In this document: one piece after another, positions 11,350 to 22,085 of the stretch | Layout of the letters: every line of letters begins with the position of its first letter | Position numbering within the stretch: the first letter of the stretch is position 1 | Source: Adiantum capillus-veneris | Taxonomy: Eukaryota > Streptophyta > Polypodiopsida > Polypodiales > Pteridaceae | DNA: 64,000 nt | Direction of reading: 5' to 3' | NCBI GenBank assembly: GCA_014529385.2 | Contig: CM043960.1 | Coordinates: 39,545,281 to 39,609,280 of the forward strand | Program-made: the position numbers and the translations under genes | The notes under the pieces: generated by a model | Told to the model about the DNA's origin: nothing | What the model saw: the letters and a program-made list of their open reading frames with translations, nothing else | The model's database searches: none

Positions 11350-12414
11350 GGTTTTGTCTTCCCTTATGACATTTTTGGGATTGTTACACTTGCAAAGGAT
11401 CTCGCTTATTGCATGACGCTAACAGTGCTGGTAACATCTATGGGTTTTTTCTTTTTTAGATAGACAAGCTATCAATTGTTTCCTTTTACCAATCTTCCTA
11501 GCTTGGGCTTATTTAGTGTTTTTTCTCATTAACTTACAAACTCTGGTAGGTTAATATTCGTGAACCCAAATGAATATGAGAATGTTTATTTGGCTTGCCA
11601 AAGCCATTTTTTTTTTTTTTTGGTTGTATTTTTAGTTGGTATTGAGGACGCTTTATGACTTCATGGTACTTAGTAAAGCAAGTGAAATGGGTGCCTGACA
11701 CAATTGGTAAAGTTATTCTGGTATTGGTACATATCTCAACCTATTAATCATGTTACTTTATGCTTTATGGTATTTAGGAATTTGGGCCTGACATATTGGA
11801 AAAACAATATTTGAAAAACTAACCTATGGGTTAAAATAGGACGTTTGGATCTAAAGGGGTAATGGCCTTTTGATCAAAATGATATATATGATAATATCTA
11901 TTTAAAGGTCTTATAAAACATTAGGCTATATAGAAACCATACATATAACTATTGACAATAAATGAGATAATAATAAAAATTTCACTAAAGAATTGAAAGA
12001 CCTGAACATTTTGGACAGTGGTTTTAAGTTAAAAAGAGTTGTAAGTTGGACATGGATAATAATTGATATAGTTCATTGACACCTATAATACACATCCAAA
12101 GCTAACGAATCTGTTGTCTTCTTGTTTGGATGAATGCAGGTGAGGACTCTATCCTTTCTTGGATTTGTTTTTTGGCTTAAAGCTATCATCTATCGGATAG
12201 TACACCTGCTCTTACCACTTGGGAAGTAATTCTTTATTGGATCACTATCATTGTATACTAGAATGAGGCTTCATTATCATATGCCATGTACAAAGATAAT
12301 TCTAAGATTGAGTTGTTTTTGTATTAATTTTTGCCTTTTCTTTGAAGCCAGTTGTCTTTTGAATGTAAAAGTTCATTTATGTCTTATTATATAAGTTAAA
12401 ACAGCTACACACAC
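11350..12414 (+). repeat. Left direct repeat (pseudo-LTR candidate), about 1065 bp
   Basis: It begins GGTTTTGTCTTCCC and ends just after GTTAAAACAGCTACACACAC. It matches 17224-18202 through almost its whole length, with scattered substitutions. It contains 93 bases (between the two GCCTGACA words at 11693 and 11786) that the right copy lacks. It contains no TG...CA ends, polypurine tract or primer-binding site of a true LTR. Confidence 0.85.
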
Positions 12415-12575
12415 GTCCTATACATAAGGTTTTTTTTATTAAAAAAAAAAAAAACCGGGACGCTAGCTTTAGAGACTATCTTGAATCTTGGTTCTATTGT
12501 TGGACCCAATGCCTTTAAATCCTTGATTGGCTAGCTGGTGTTGGGTGGTCCTACATAGGCTAAGATTCTGGTTTC

Positions 12576-15170
12576 TTGTTCACGGCTTTCATGGTCTCTG
12601 ATCTTGCTGGTTTAAGGATTGCAGGCCCAAACTACTGGACTAATCTTATATATACTTCCTTTCAAGATCACAAACATTTTAAGTTGACAGCTCGCATAAG
12701 GGTAAACCACGACCCAAAGAAACATACAAGGATTTTAGAACAAATTAGATTTTACCTAAATGACCAAACTCCTAAAAATGCCCTAGCTGTTAGAACTATA
12801 CCTTTTTTGGCTAGACGGGCCAAACATTGTATTACTTACTACCACAAATAATCCATGACTTACTAACTAATTTTGTCTATTGCATACCCTTGCTCTCTCG
12901 CAAGGCTTGGAACTATCTTCTGAACCCCTTTCTGTGGCTACTTCTCTTATCCTCAGATGTATTGGCAGTCTGGATGCTTCTCAATTAATATATGATTTGG
13001 CTCTATCTTTTGACAAAAAGTTGTCTATCTTACACATGTTGTTCTTTAATGATTGGGTCAAAATTCTGGCTACCTTGGACAATGACTCCAAAGATGGGGT
13101 GAATATGATTTCCCAATAAATAGCCCAATTGCCTATTCTTTCTATACAATATCAGCAAGAGCTTGCCTTATTTTCTTCTTCTAGAGTAGACCTATATAAA
13201 TTTTTGAAAAAATTGTGTGGGCTCAATCCACCTTTTATTAGTGCCCCTGCTGCCCCTTCTATTCCTCAAACCGGTGGAATATTTTGTAGAGATAGTGTAG
13301 CACTTGAGGCTGTCAACGAATTCCAAAACAATCTTTGCTCCCTAAGTGACTCTAACCTTTTAGAAATGGTACCCAAGGTATCCAAGGTATCCAAGGGTTT
13401 TCCTTTCCTTTCTATTAGACAGATTGAAATGGAATCCTTTGGTGTGGACCATCAGCTTTGGGTTCTTCCTAACAAAGCTTTTTTGGCACCTATTCTTAGC
13501 AAAACTTGGGTATATCTTGCTAACCTCCCAGCTGCCACTATTGAGGACTGTAGACTCAAATTTTTGAAAGGAGGCATGTTCTTAGACAAAGGAGAACTCA
13601 TAAAAGTCCCCCTTCAACCTCAACCTGATGGACCACTCCAAGTGCTCATCTAATACAAGTCTATACATACGGACGAAAGGGAACATGGAGTTTGCTAAAA
13701 GTAATCCTGATTTCTACACAAATCCATTTGGAATGTCTTTCGACCTTATATTAAATGTGCTTGTAAATTTTTTGATCCTAAAGCTCCATGTGAATCCAGG
13801 ATTATGTGGTTTGACCATGCTATCTGGTTTATCCTCAATCATTTGGACCAGCTCTTTCTTGAAAAATCGATGGACTTTCATTTGTCTCTCATCTGCTCTT
13901 GGCTAGGTGGCCATGCCAAACAATCGGTTATTCCTCAAATTTCTTTCAACATTTTTTGTGGGCTTATGCTAGATATCCTCAAAGAATTGAAAACTGGTGA
14001 ACCTAGGACCTATTTAACTACCTATGCAAATTACAAGGGTGTTAAGATTATCACTAGTCTTCTTAAGCCTTGTATTGATGATGATGATTCCCCCTCATTG
14101 AAAAGACCCAACTCTCTTGCCACCCCCAATTCTTTCACTTCATTCCTGCCTCGCATCTCCTCCTCTAATTTTATTAGAGGAAAATCTTGTAGCTTCACTA
14201 GGGGAAGAGGAAGGAACACCCCCATCTTGATTTATGATCACTTATGATTGTGCAGGTTGTTGTTGGCCCTTGTGGAAGGTTATCTCTCACCAAAAAGGTG
14301 TTTGACAAAAAGTTTATTTACGAATATTGTTTTTTTCACAATGTACTTCTGGATTGAGTACACCCTAAAACACTTTTTTGTGAATGTTTTGACTTATTAT
14401 TTGGAAACCATGAGATACTTGATTATGTTCTTATTGGTTGGAGGTATCAACAACCTATTAAGAATGTGGTCTACAGTAAAGAATTCTTAAGACACGGCAC
14501 TATGCATGTTTGTGATTGTGATAAATTTATCTCATACTACAAAGATTTTGATACTTATGGCGTACATGTCTGCTCTTGTAATCTGGATCTCATTGAAAAT
14601 ACCACAATCAGGAAAATCCTTGCTAAAGGACTTAATCACATACCCACTTTTCCTAAAAACCCATATCTTGCTTTAACAGTTTTGCTTAGCTGTTTAACTG
14701 ACCTTGTCAGTACTCTTCGACTGGAGAAGACAGTCCTACTGGACTTAATAAAATTGGTTGAAAAATTCTTCTTTCAAAAGATCTCACATATACCTTTTCA
14801 ATGGCTATCTACTAACAGCTCTTGGATCACACCACAACTAGCTAAGGACTTTCAAATACTTTCACATAACTGGTTTATTGTCGGATTTGATAGAAGCTCC
14901 AATTGTTCGACTCTTATATGCAAAAACATGGCTTGGAATGAGGCACACTCTAGGATTTTTGGGAAGGAATTCACACCACTTAAAGCTTCGCCCTATGAAG
15001 TCACTTGTGATATTTCAAAACATCTTGAAAGTATAAGGTATTTTGATCAAAATACCAAACTTCGTGTACTTTTTCCCACTTATAAGTTACACAAACATAA
15101 GTTTAGATGGATATCTGATGCCTCGAATAGTTTCTTTCTAATAAACCAAAGATATTACCCTTTGCCTTGA
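12576..15170 (+). pseudogene. N-terminal part of the Penelope-like element protein
   Basis: It is coding-like in frame with 12576-12851, then 12880-14247 (a second frame) and about 14297-15170 (a third). Breaks are a TAA at 13117-13119, a damaged patch at about 13654-13715, a slip at about 14245-14297 and a TGA at about 14355. The last third has CDCDKFISYYKDF, then HVCSCNLDLIENTTIRKILAKG, then WFIVGFDRSSNCSTLICK. These match conserved blocks that precede the RT in this element family: a cysteine-rich patch, a 'G-D-L-x-I-I-x-N-x-x-L-R-x-L-x-x-K-G' helix and a 'V-x-x-D-K-x-x-x-N-x-x-x-x-C-K' strand. The extreme N-terminus is not recognised. Confidence 0.6.
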
Positions 15171-15186
15171 TCTTATTCTTTCTTAA

Positions 15187-16221
15187 TTTGAAAATATATG
15201 TGCCTCTAAACAGAAAATCTGCTCTAACTTTCTTCAAATTCATTACAACCCTTTTTGGTTAGTTAAAAATGCCACCGTGGTTACTCTTAACCTACCAAAA
15301 CAAATATTTCATCTCTTCGTAGCTGATATTACTCAATGCTATGAGAATATACCTTTGAAACGAGAATTAGGATTGAAAGATGTTCTATCTCAGATGATTA
15401 AGCCGGCGTTCAAGAATGCTAGAGTGAATGGCTACTATTACATATCACTCTCCAGACAACCTAGATGGATTAAAAAGACACAATCTTCTCATCCCCTTCA
15501 TTTTGATGATGTAAAATTATTCAATAACATATCTTGGGTACTTGATAACTGTACCATTCTCTTTGGAGGACAATGCTTTAATCAAAGCCAGGGAATTCCT
15601 ATGGGATTTTCATGCTCACCTGGAATGTGTAATCTATACTTAGCCTTCTTTGAATACAAATGGTTTCTCAAAGCCATGAGTAACAAAAGTAAGCATCATA
15701 TACTTCCACTTTTTAAATATACTTATAGATATATGGATGACTTATTAACCCTCAACAACAAATTATTATCGGATGAAATTAATCTTGTTTATCCCAACTA
15801 CTTAAAGATTGAACGAACCTTTAAACATGGGTTTACTTCACCATCTGGATTTTTTGCCACTAGTGTTCAATTCCTTAACTTCTCTATTGAACTACATAAA
15901 CCTTGTTTAGGAGACTATGACCAGAAGTTCTCTTGGAAAAGAGACCTATTAGATATCCCACCTATTGATTTCTTAAAAAAGAATAATAACCGTCCACATA
16001 AAGATGCTCTTAGTACGTGTATAAGCCTCCTATACCTTATAGTTTACTCCTCTTCCAACTGCTTCTTTGCTTGGGAAGATATTAAAATTCTTATACATAA
16101 ATTTTGCCTTAATGGTTTCAAAACAAAGGACATAATTAACAGAATCACAGAATCCCTTTCTCATAACGATTGGCATGGCTTACATTTCAACCACCTTAAC
16201 CTCATTTCTCTGATTAGGTAA
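15187..16221 (+). pseudogene. Reverse transcriptase core of the Penelope-like element
   Basis: One frame is open from 15187 to the stop at 16221 (345 codons). The order is FWLVKNATVV, motif A ADITQCYENIPL with the first catalytic Asp, LFGGQCFNQSQGIPMGFSC (motif B) followed by SPGMCNLYLAFFEYKW, motif C YTYRYMDDLLTLNN with both Asp present, a YPNYLKIERTF segment, FLNFSIE, and a helical thumb. All catalytic residues are present. It joins the upstream part through a frame change near 15168 and a TAA at 15184, so the full protein cannot be made. It ends without a GIY-YIG nuclease. The RT itself is the best-preserved transposon domain in the window. Confidence 0.75.
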
Positions 16222-17223
16222 TAGGCCCATTCACAATGGGCCTACTATCGATCCATTGTTTATGGTGTCTGGGACAGGGCGAGTACACACACATGTATAC
16301 CTATACAGTAGTTTGATTATATATATAGAACAAGAAAACATATATTTTTTCATTCATACACAAATCCCTTGTTTAAAAATTTTCAAGTTGAAAATCAAAT
16401 TAGTTGGTGTGGTTTTATAATAATAATAAAAACGAGGGGTAACCCTCCTCCTTCTAAACATCCCATGGGAACCCATCACTCAAGAGATTTTTTTGAGGTA
16501 GTGGCTTTCATTACCTTAAATCTCACGCCCGCTGGCTCTCTTTGTCTACCTTAACTACACTACAGCTCGTAGAAGCGTATGATAACCCCTACACTTGCTC
16601 TCTCTCCCTCTCAACTCCCCGTATGTACGCAGGAGTGGCCATAGAGGCGGCTTGGGAGGCAGTATCTACTGAGTACATAGTGGGGCGTCTTCACCTTGAA
16701 CATGCCAGGAGGTGCTATATAAAGTGAGGGAGCTCTGGTCCCTCACTTAGTTTGTGGGTATTTTTTCCCTCTACGTGTGTATTTCAAGGAGAGGTGTGAG
16801 GGCTTTTTTGATACTAAGCAGCTATGGTGGTTGTTGAGCTACCATCTCATGTATGTACTCACCTTGATAGTAGTACCTTGATGACATACATTAATGGTTT
16901 TTCCTTCATGGAAGTTTAGATATTTCTACTAAATCGTGCAGTCACCGACTAGCTGTACATGGTTTTTTCTTTGATATTTTTATGCGACTGCATAACTATG
17001 CGATTGAAGTTGAAAAGAAATTATGGCTTGTTGTACATTTTTGTTTGATGATGATAGTTGGAACTAATCATGCTGATTACTGTTGGGTCTCTTTTGTTAT
17101 TTTAGGGTAATTATTTTCTTGTAACAAAAGGCTTTTTTTAAGCTTGTACAACGCCTGTAATTCATTTTGGATAAAGGTGTTTTTGTAACTCATGCACAAC
17201 CAGTGTAGTGGTGCTTAATGTGC
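16222..17223 (+). other. 3' non-coding part of the retroelement body
   Basis: No ORF of note. It holds a TATA-like box with hairpin (separate entry) and AT-rich text leading into the right direct repeat. In a tandem Penelope arrangement this would be the region upstream of the next unit, so a promoter here is plausible. Confidence 0.4.
16716..16747 (+). promoter_or_regulatory. TATA-like box fused to a perfect 9-bp hairpin
   Basis: TATATAAA (16716-16723) overlaps AGTGAGGGA (16723-16731). After the 7-base loop gctctgg comes TCCCTCACT (16739-16747), a perfect inverted repeat. It lies about 0.5 kb before the right direct repeat. Promoter function is inferred from the motif only. Confidence 0.4.
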
Positions 17224-18189
17224 GGTTTTGTCTTCCCTTATGACATTTTTGGGATTGTTACACTTGCAAAGGATCTCGTGTGTTAGCTTATATTGCATGA
17301 CGCTGACAATGCTGGTAACATCTATGGGTTTTTTCTCTTTTAGATAGACAAGCTATCAAAAGTTCCTTTTATTAATCTTCTTAGCTTAGGCTCATTTAGT
17401 GTTTTTTCTCATTAACTTACAAAGTCTTGTAGTTTGATATTCATAAGCCCAAATGAATATGAGAATGTTTATTTGGCTTGCCAAAGCCTAGTTTTTTTTT
17501 TTGGGTATCTGTAGTTGGTATTGAGGACACTTTATGGCTTCATGGTACTTAGTAAAGCTAGTGAAATCGGTGCCTGACAAATTGGCAAAACGATATTTGA
17601 AAAACTAACCTATGGGTTAAAATAGGACACTTGGATCAAAAGGGGTAATGGCTTTTTGATCAAAATGATATATATGATAAATATCTATTTAAAGGTCTTA
17701 TAAAACATTGGGCTATATAGAAACCATACATACAATAACTGACAATGAATGAGATAATAATTTTTTTTCATTAAAGAACTGAAAGACATGAACATTTTGG
17801 ACAACGATTTTAAGTTAAAAAGAGTTGTAAGTTGGACATGGATAATAATTGATATAGTCCATTGACACCTGTAATACACATCCAAGGCTAACGAATCTGT
17901 TGTCTTCTTGTTTGGATGAATGCAGGTGAGGACTCTATCCTTTCTTGGATTTTTTTTTTGGCTTAAAGCTATTGTCTATCAGATAGTACACCTGCTCTTA
18001 CCACTTGGGAAGTAATTCTTTATGAGATCACTATAATTGTATACTAGAATGAGGCTTCATTCTCATATAAAATGTACAAAGATAATTCTAAGACAAAGTT
18101 GTTTTTGTACTAATTTTTGCCTTTTCTCTAAAGCTAGCTGTCTTTTGAATGTAAAAGTTCATTTATGTCTTATTATGTAAGTTAAAACA

Positions 18190-18202
<13 letters not shown>
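17224..18202 (+). repeat. Right direct repeat (pseudo-LTR candidate), about 979 bp
   Basis: It is collinear with 11350-12414. It begins GGTTTTGTCTTCCC and ends GTTAAAACAATTACACAC, running straight into an AC microsatellite. It lacks the 93 bases found in the left copy; the gap sits exactly at a single GCCTGACA (17572-17579). Confidence 0.85.
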
Positions 18203-18240
<38 letters not shown>

Positions 18241-18414
18241 GCATAGATAGGGGGAGAGGTGTAGACTATATAAACATATATATATCTTTATGTATGTATC
18301 TATGTATGTGTATGTGTGTGTATGTGTACACACACGCACGCACACACACATACATACATACATAAAGATATATTTATATATATGTTTATATAGTCTACAT
18401 CTCTCCCCTATCTA

Positions 18415-18455
<41 letters not shown>

Positions 18456-18504
18456 CTACCCTCCACCTCTCTCTATCTCTCTCTCTCTCCATCATGCTCA
18501 TGAG

Positions 18505-18543
<39 letters not shown>
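18193..18543. repeat. Compound microsatellite and long palindrome at the right element border
   Basis: An AC run covers 18193-18227, an AT run 18227-18240, then a palindrome, an AT run 18419-18454, CT text and a GA run 18506-18543. The palindrome arms at 18241-18327 and 18328-18418 share gcatagatagggg, tgtagactatataaacatat and atctttatgtatgtat in inverted order. There are only a few mismatches, so nearly the whole 180 bases could form one hairpin. Confidence 0.85.
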
Positions 18544-18548
<5 letters not shown>

Positions 18549-18612
18549 GGAGATAAGGGTCTTCGGAATATATCACATGGTTTACAAAAAGCTATGACAT
18601 CATACCCTGCTA

Positions 18613-18837
18613 CTATAAACCTGCTTGCAAATTCTTCTTATGAATGATGTTAGTAGAAAAGTGTCCCCTTGAACTGCCAATGCGGGCTTCATTGATCACT
18701 TGCATCCTTAATTGCATGGGTACACATCTTCTCAAGACCCCGTCAATGCCCAATATGTATAGAGATCTAGCTATGATAGTAAATTTTAGACTTTTGATTA
18801 TTAGGGCTTTTTTATTGGATTGAGACGAGTCTTCCAA
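18613..18837 (-). pseudogene. gypsy integrase zinc-binding domain fragment
   Basis: It reads LGIDGVLRRCV, then INEARIGSSRGHFSTNIIHKK, matching the gypsy H2C2 region (G-x-L-x-R-C-V, then E-A-H-x-G-x-x-x-G-H-x-x-x-x-K-I). The first zinc histidine of the usual EAHxG is replaced (EARIG). The core is missing. Confidence 0.7.
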
Positions 18838-19031
18838 AAATCCACCATACTAAAGGAAATCATATACATCTTGCCACTATGATCTGGTTCCTTGATTGTT
18901 TTGTCTAAAATAATTCAACACCTACTTATTCGTTCCTTAAAAGAATTTAATGAGATGCCTTTTGTGCTTCTAGATAACAAATTTGCGCCACAGTGAGTCT
19001 TGCCAAGCTCGTGGAAAATCTTGAGTTCAAA

Positions 19032-19310
19032 TTATAGAAGGAACACCATCCATCTGATTAACCTTCCTCGCATGACCACTTTATTAATTAGATAGAATAA
19101 AGCTTGAAAATCCACATAAAAATGAAATATCTTCTCCAACAAATAATGCTTGAATTTTGTGGCACTAAATACCATTCCTAGTGCTTCCTTTTTTGTGGTT
19201 GAATACCCTTGCACTATTGTGTTAAATCTACGAGACTGGCAAGTATATTGGATAATCCGTTTTTCCATCAAGTTGTGCCATTGCCATACCAAAGGCATCC
19301 ACATGAACAT
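19032..19310 (-). pseudogene. gypsy RNase H fragment
   Basis: It contains QGYSTTKKEALGMVFSATKFKHYLLEKIFHFYVDFQAL, the family pattern 'N-Y-x-x-T-x-K-E-x-L-A-x-V-x-x-x-x-K-F-R-x-Y-L-L-G-x-x-x-x-x-x-x-D-x-x-x-L'. The catalytic Glu (KEAL) and the later Asp (VDFQAL) are still present. The N-terminus is degraded. Confidence 0.75.
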
Positions 19311-19476
19311 GAAAAATAACCTCCCAATCTAGCTGGCAAAGGATTGGTTTCATACTAATGGCATCCTTTAGAGATTGAAAATTGGCTTCACACACTGGGG
19401 TCCATATAAATTTAACTCTCTTCTGGGTTAATTTCTAAAATGGAATGGCCTTTGTTCTCAACATATGAATAAACCT

Positions 19477-20150
19477 CTAATAGAAAATAATGTGCCCGAG
19501 AAATGAACTCAATTCAAACCTGTTTGTTGGGGCTCTTGCTTGTTGGACACTTTGGATCTTATCTTTAGGCATCTCTATGCCATTTTTGGATACAATATAT
19601 CCCAATAGTTGTCCCTTCCAGACCATGAATACTAACTTAAAGGGATTCAAAGAGACCCTCTTTTCTCTGCATCTCTCTAATACCATCCCCAAAAATAGGA
19701 GATGCATGTCTTCGTGTAAAGAAGATTGTGTAATTGTCCATGAAGATTGAAAAACTTGTGCAAGAACTCAGTGAAGATCTCCATCATACATCATTGAAAG
19801 CATACATTAGAGCATTACATAGACCAAATGGCATAACCAAAAAATGAAAGCTCCCCGTTCAGTAAAATGAAGGTTGTTTTAGTCCGAATCTTTTGGTGTT
19901 ATTTTAAACTAATTATACACACTATACCATCCATGAAACTATACATTTCATGCCCATCTATCTCACCTAACATCATGTTCGTGAATTGAATGGAAATGGA
20001 TCTTTAATTGTTTGAGCATTCAATTTCCTGTATTCCACATAGACCTTGAGTTTTCCATTCTTCTTTTGGACTATCACAATGAGAAACAACATGTCACTAT
20101 TTGCTACTTTAGTGATGAACCCTGCCTTTATCAGTTTCTTCCTTGACCTT
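19477..20150 (-). pseudogene. gypsy reverse transcriptase fragment
   Basis: Minus-strand text from about 20100 downward contains HEMYSFMDG (motif A, with stops around it), GYAIW and FTEFLHKFF in broken frames. The open stretch 19707-19477 gives RVSLNPFKLVFMVWKGQLLGYIVSKNGIEMPKDKI, the gypsy connection between RT palm and thumb. The YxDD box falls in the damaged part near 19745. Confidence 0.75.
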
Positions 20151-20199
20151 ATTTGGGTAATTTGGATTCATCTTGTATCTCTAGAGTCACACTGGTTGT

Positions 20200-21518
20200 G
20201 CATCTAGTTATAGTGGTATATGATGCTAGCACACCTCCAGGTCAATGCCCTTCAGATATGTATGTCCCATGCAAAAATGTCCCAATACTTTTGAAATAGC
20301 TACCTAGATTTTTCTTAAATCTCTTGTTTCACATGTTTATTGATCTTAATTACCTTAGGATCTATTTCTACACGTAAATTCCACTCCTCTTTTTCTTGAT
20401 CATCTAGTAAAACTAATTTGATGATCCACCTCTTTTCCATCTTGTCAATGATTCAACTTCTTTTTCTATGCATGTGCCTTCTGCATATCCATTGTAAGGA
20501 TTATCTGTGTTAGTTGAATCCCCCACTTGATCACATGGTGCATGTGCATTTTGTTGCCTATTTTCCATGTCCTCTCCATTTGGTATAGTTCTTCCCCGTG
20601 GTAATGTGGCTTTTATGTTCTCTTAAAGGCCTATCATCCAGATTAGTTGGTCTTTCCCCCAAATTTGACTAGACTTGTTGTTGTTGGATATTGTTTCCTT
20701 TGTTATACTTCCCTTTGTTGATCCAAAGGAGATGTGTTTAGATCTATCTCAGCTATGGGAAATATATTCATCAATGCCAAGATTCTTTTGATCTTCTTGG
20801 TCCCATATTTTCATAACTTTTCTAGATGCATTGATCTTCTCTAGGTTCTAATGTTGTTCATTTTAATCTAGGTTCTCCCATTGGGCCCTCAATGACAACA
20901 CAAACAGTCCTAGTGATCACACGCACTGAAATTGGTTCTACCACCTTACCCTCGATCACTTCAGCTTTCACATTATCTAAACATTTGTGAGAGCGCTAGG
21001 TGCAAAAGCGATGCACGGTGCATGCAGAGTGCAAGGGAGGAGAAGAGTAGAAGACACATTGTGTGGGTGGAGCAAGCCTCTAAGAAGTGGTGAGGAGCTC
21101 CTTATTCTTTGTTTATATAAAGAATAAGGCTAGTGTATGAACACACAGTGGGCGGCCGAACATCGGACATCCGGCCCCGAGCAAAGGCATGATGTCTTTA
21201 CCCCAACAATGTTTCACTTAAATGTGATTGTGCCAATAAGTGGGTCCTACTAGCTAAACTACTAGTATGTACAAGAAAACAGGTGAGAGACTCTCTAAAC
21301 CTATGCCCATTGACTCGCTTAGTCGATCCACATGTAATTGTATTGGCTCTAGTGATAAGTGAGCGTGTGTATCCATGCTAGAGTCTGCATGTAAATCCAC
21401 ATACAACTCTATATGGACTACAAAGCTCCATTATGCATCATGCCATTGTCAATCATTGAACAACCGACAATCCCTACTACAAATGCTCCCACTGTAGCTG
21501 CTAGGTCGAGCCTCAACA
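20200..21518. other. Unassigned region, possible leader or LTR sequence
   Basis: No recognisable protein. A TATA-like TTTATATAAAGAATAA lies at about 21112-21127 on the + strand, with a sharp change to GC-richer text (gggcggccgaacatcggac) just after. This could be an LTR promoter, but no second copy was found in the window. Confidence 0.25.
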
Positions 21519-21818
21519 CTAGTGGGTCATCATGAGATGCCCAAACTCTGACAAAATCAACACAAACCTATTTGTCCTAGCCTCCCTTGTGCTATCTGCA
21601 TGTACTACATCATCAAGACTACCCATCACATATAGATGTGTCACCGTCGACATTGGGATGGCTATGTCCCTCTCACCCATAGGGTAAACTGTGGGTTCTG
21701 GCATCAACTCATCAACCTCTAGCATGAGCATATCAAAGAACTCCATGTTTGTCATCTCTGCATGTGTCTCTAGGGAGCAAACTTGCTCTAGCTTTGCCTG
21801 CAACAACTCTAAAAACAC
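21519..21818 (-). CDS. Short unrecognised ORF
   Basis: A 99-codon open stretch on the minus strand reads METHAEMTNMEFFDML-like acidic text with many Met and Glu. No motif, no clear start context and no similar sequence nearby. It may be a scrap of a transposon structural protein or chance. Confidence 0.15.
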   Translation of the reverse strand: MFLELLQAKLEQVCSLETHAEMTNMEFFDMLMLEVDELMPEPTVYPMGERDIAIPMSTVTHLYVMGSLDDVVHADSTREARTNRFVLILSEFGHLMMTH

Positions 21819-21886
21819 CTATTGTGTCTCACTAGAGCACTGCCACTCTACCTCTATCTCTACAAAGTCTACTAGTGATAACTGTT

Positions 21887-22085
21887 TTTTTGGTCCAACT
21901 ATCATGGAAGAAGAAACGACACAAAATCGTAAGATAGTCCCAAATAAACCAAACGTGTATGTATGTAAATAGCATTATTTACATACATATTTTTGGTCCA
22001 ACTATCATGGAAGAAGAAACGACACAAAATCGTAAGATAGTCCCAAATAAACCAAACGTGTATGTATGTAGATAGCATTATTTAC
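21887..22085. repeat. Tandem duplication, period 103 bp, two copies
   Basis: The copies start at about 21887 and 21990 and differ at about one position (tgtaaatag versus tgtagatag), so the duplication is recent. The junction is a perfect 13-bp inverted repeat, TATGTATGTAAAT (21958-21970) and ATTTACATACATA (21977-21989). The second copy lacks the right arm. Confidence 0.95.

Larger units (their letters stand above)
11350..18202 (+). mobile_element. Penelope-like (YMDD) retroelement with direct terminal repeats
   Basis: Two direct repeats of about 1.0 kb (11350-12414 and 17224-18202) flank a 4.8 kb body. The body carries a broken protein whose C-terminal half is a reverse transcriptase with motifs ADITQCYENIP, QGIPMGFSCSP and RYMDD. 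No integrase, protease, gag zinc knuckle, tRNA primer site or GIY-YIG domain was seen. The RT is of the type with LFGG before GIPMG and a YP-x-L segment after YxDD, found in Penelope-like or closely related elements. Penelope elements are known to end in pseudo-LTRs from partial tandem units, which fits the repeats. Microsatellites lie at both outer borders. The assignment to Penelope-like elements is inference; the repeats and RT motifs are seen directly. Confidence 0.65.
18613..20200 (-). mobile_element. Antisense Ty3/gypsy pol remnant
   Basis: On the minus strand the order RT (about 20150-19477), RNase H (19310-19032), integrase zinc domain (18837-18613) is the gypsy order. The element stops at the GA microsatellite at 18506-18543, so the integrase core and 3' LTR are lost. 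Further upstream (20200-20990) no clear protease or gag was found. Confidence 0.8.

Noticed and set aside
11350-18202. Ordinary LTR retrotransposon
   Set aside because: The terminal repeats lack TG...CA ends, primer-binding site and polypurine tract, and the body has no gag zinc knuckle, protease or integrase.
11350-18202. Hammerhead ribozyme in the terminal repeats, as known in some Penelope elements
   Set aside because: I looked for CTGATGA followed by GAAA on both strands of the repeats and saw no convincing core.
18163-18556. ORFs rich in Cys-Val, His-Thr or Arg-Glu repeats
   Set aside because: They are translations of the AC, AT and GA microsatellites, open on both strands because dinucleotide repeats contain no stops. 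The same holds for 37970-38391, 38602-38826, 40507-40855, 48624-49043 and 56136-56561.
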